A stretch of 16,348 nt of DNA from F1-60-MAGs149 sp044369995. GTDB lineage: Bacteria > Actinomycetota > Thermoleophilia > Gaiellales > F1-60-MAGs149. Shown in pieces: positions 15,287 to 16,348 of this stretch; the stretch's first letter is position 1, and each line of letters begins with the position of its first letter. A program made the translations under genes and the position numbers. The DNA lies in NCBI GenBank assembly GCA_044369995.1, contig JBILWG010000023.1:1-16348 (forward strand), given 5' to 3'. The notes beneath the pieces are model-generated. The model saw nothing but the letters and a program-made list of their open reading frames with translations, was not told where the DNA came from and did no database searches.

Positions 15287-15624
15287 GCGTCATGAGCGAC
15301 GAGCAGATTTACGACGAGATCGTTGCCATCGTCACCGGCAACCGCGTCGCCCTCTTCATGAAGGGCACCCCGGAGGAGCCGCGCTGCGGCTTCTCGGCCC
15401 GCGTCGCCGAGCGCGTGCTGGAGAGCGGCACGGAGTTCATCGCGGTCGACATCCTGCCGGATCCGCGTATCCGGCAGCAGCTGACCGCGTACTCGAGCTG
15501 GCCGACCACGCCGCAGCTGTTCGTCGATGGCGAGCTGATCGGTGGCTGCGACATCGTGGAGGAGCTCCACGCGCAGGGCGAGCTCGAGAAGATTCTCGGC
15601 GGCAGCGCCGGCGCGGCTTCTTAA
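15283..15624 (+). CDS. grxD: CGFS-type monothiol glutaredoxin (Grx4/GrxD)
   Basis: The 113-residue protein is a single-domain monothiol glutaredoxin. It has the active site CGFS (35-38) preceded by MKGTPEEPR with Lys27, the WPTTPQLFV segment (73-81) carrying the TP cis-proline that binds glutathione or an equivalent thiol, and GGCD (87-90). Such proteins carry or transfer [2Fe-2S] clusters rather than reduce disulfides, and form heterodimers with BolA. The ATG at 15283 overlaps the bolA stop (ATGA) with GGAG (15272-15275) seven bases upstream; ATG 15292 in the same frame is an alternative. If the host is an actinobacterium using mycothiol, the thiol ligand of its cluster is an open question. 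Confidence 0.95.
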   Translation: MSVMSDEQIYDEIVAIVTGNRVALFMKGTPEEPRCGFSARVAERVLESGTEFIAVDILPDPRIRQQLTAYSSWPTTPQLFVDGELIGGCDIVEELHAQGELEKILGGSAGAAS

Positions 15625-15630
15625 CACTCT

Positions 15631-15655
15631 CAACCTGCCCTCAACAAAGGGCAAC
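15631..15655 (+). repeat. Three CAAC half-sites at 10-11 base spacing
   Basis: CAAC occurs at 15631-15634, 15642-15645 and 15652-15655. The first two belong to the longer direct repeat CTCAAC (15629 and 15640), exactly 11 bases apart. Helical spacing of direct repeats is typical of OmpR/PhoB-type response regulator sites. They lie about 100-125 bases before the Crp-like gene. The words are short and chance is possible. Confidence 0.3.
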
Positions 15656-15732
15656 AGAGGCGCTACAGAGCGCGAAGGGCAGATCAATGTCGCCCTCCGA
15701 TCATGGTCATGGGTTCCGGATCACCGCCGGAA
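15636..15732 (+). promoter_or_regulatory. Inverted-repeat-rich leader of the Crp-like gene
   Basis: Four perfect inverted repeats occur in this gap: TGCCCT/AGGGCA (15636-15641, 15648-15653), GCGCT/AGCGC (15660-15664, 15669-15673), AGGGC/GCCCT (15676-15680, 15692-15696) and TTCCGG/CCGGAA (15714-15719, 15727-15732). Because AGGGCA occurs twice, TGCCCT at 15636 could pair with either copy, and so could GCCCT at 15692, allowing alternative folds if transcribed. None is followed by a T-tract, so none is a standard terminator. The last could also be an operator. No clear promoter was found in the 132-base gap. Confidence 0.4.
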
Positions 15733-15742
15733 GCCAGACCAC

Positions 15743-15748
15743 AGGAGG
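15743..15748 (+). promoter_or_regulatory. Canonical ribosome binding site of the Crp-like gene
   Basis: AGGAGG lies eight bases before ATG 15757 and fixes the start of the truncated regulator. It is the most canonical site in the window, in contrast to the leaderless or coupled starts of the other genes. Confidence 0.85.
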
Positions 15749-15756
15749 TCGACCAT

Positions 15757-16348
15757 ATGAACCCGCATCTGCTCAACGCCATCGGCGCGACGCCGCTCTT
15801 CGAGGGGCTCTCGCAGGATCGCCTGGCGCGTGCCGCCGGCGCCTTCTGCGTGCGCAACTACGACCGTGGTGAGACCATCTCCGGCGCCGCCGATAGTGAT
15901 CCGCGTGCGTACATCATGGTGGACGGCGTCGCACGCTCTGTTCGCGTCAACACCGACGGCCGCTGCCTGACGAGCGGTCTGATCGAGTCGGGCATGGTGT
16001 TCGGCAACCTGCCGTTCGCCGAGGATGCCCGCACCGAGCAGGTCGAGGCGCTCGTGGACTGCGACGTGCTGCGGGCCAGCACCTCGGACATCGAGGCGCT
16101 CGCCAGCGTCGATCCGATCGTGGCGCGCAACCTCGCCCGCTCCAACGCCCAGCGGCTGCGCGGCGCCGAGGCGCGTCTGGCAGCGCTCGCGTTCCAGCCC
16201 GTGCCCGCGCGCCTGGCCGGCGTGGTGATCGAGCTCGCCGACCACTTCGGCAAGGTCACGCCGGAGGGCGTCCGGATCGATGTCCGGCTGACGCACGGCG
16301 CGCTGGCGGAGATGACGGGCACCACGCGGGAGACGCTGACGAAGGTCT
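15757..16348 (+). CDS. Crp/Fnr family transcriptional regulator, 3'-truncated
   Basis: The frame is open to the window end and gives 197 residues of a Crp/Fnr-type protein. The N-terminal part begins with LFEGLSQDRLARAA, typical of the effector domain, then runs through a beta-roll (about 30-110) with YIMVDGVARSVRV and a GMVFGN turn. A dimerisation helix (about 118-145, DPIVARNLARSNAQRL) follows. The C-terminal winged HTH has VPARLAGVVIELADHFG and ends at LTHGALAEMTGTTRETLTKV, the recognition helix. The phosphate-binding GE and RS pairs of cAMP receptors are not preserved (GN at 83-84, RT at 92-93), so cAMP binding looks doubtful. Three Cys (31, 70, 102) do not match the FNR cluster ligands. 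It follows the BolA-glutaredoxin pair across a 132-base gap. Confidence 0.88.
   Translation, partial: MNPHLLNAIGATPLFEGLSQDRLARAAGAFCVRNYDRGETISGAADSDPRAYIMVDGVARSVRVNTDGRCLTSGLIESGMVFGNLPFAEDARTEQVEALVDCDVLRASTSDIEALASVDPIVARNLARSNAQRLRGAEARLAALAFQPVPARLAGVVIELADHFGKVTPEGVRIDVRLTHGALAEMTGTTRETLTKV

Noticed and set aside
15605..15635. Terminator after the glutaredoxin gene
   Set aside because: The palindrome GCGCCGGCGC lacks a loop and only a short TTCTT follows, so a rho-independent terminator cannot be supported.
15687..15872. 61-codon frame from ATG 15687 across the leader and into the Crp-like gene
   Set aside because: It lacks a ribosome binding site and most of it overlaps the Crp-like gene out of frame.

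Overview
This window is a high-GC bacterial segment in which every supported gene lies on the + strand with almost no spacing. Gene content and order (rsmH-ftsL-ftsI-murE-murF-mraY-murD-ftsW-murG-murC-murB) identify a division and cell wall (dcw) cluster. The high GC, a meso-diaminopimelate-type MurE, arginine-rich tails on FtsL, FtsI and FtsW, leaderless-looking promoters, and a secreted protein whose Ig-like module resembles ones common in Solirubrobacterales together suggest an actinobacterium, perhaps class Thermoleophilia. The phylum is a moderately confident inference; the class is a guess from family resemblance and was not computed.

Layout. Positions 1-3039 hold the 3' part of rsmH, an FtsL-like gene and the division transpeptidase ftsI. 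Positions 3082-9503 hold murE, murF, mraY, murD and ftsW. Positions 9535-12805 hold murG, murC and murB. Together they cover most steps from UDP-MurNAc formation (MurB) through the stem-peptide ligases (MurC, D, E, F) and lipid I/II formation (MraY, MurG) to septal polymerisation and cross-linking (FtsW, FtsI). No ddl, ftsQ, ftsA or ftsZ follows murB. That slot holds two unrecognised genes: a membrane-tethered protein resembling a degenerate ECF sigma factor (12859-13971) and a secreted Ig-like protein (13962-15065). Next come an overlapping bolA and CGFS monothiol glutaredoxin pair (15038-15624), and finally a Crp/Fnr-type regulator cut by the window end (15757-16348).

Control. Four starts (murE, murG, the 12859 gene and bolA) share one arrangement: a TANNNT hexamer whose last base lies 6 or 7 nt before the start codon. 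This is what a leaderless sigma-70-type promoter looks like. They divide the window into likely transcription units: (rsmH-ftsL-ftsI), (murE to ftsW), (murG-murC-murB), (12859-13962) and (bolA-glutaredoxin). Inside the units most genes overlap by 1-4 bases, which implies translational coupling. A strong two-part hairpin fills the only real gap inside the second unit, directly before ftsW. The leader of the Crp-like gene is rich in inverted repeats, some able to pair in alternative ways, and ends in a canonical AGGAGG site.

No RNA gene, mobile element or CRISPR array was seen. No stretch longer than 300 bases lacks a gene; the longest gap is 15625-15756. No hairpin followed by a T-tract was found.
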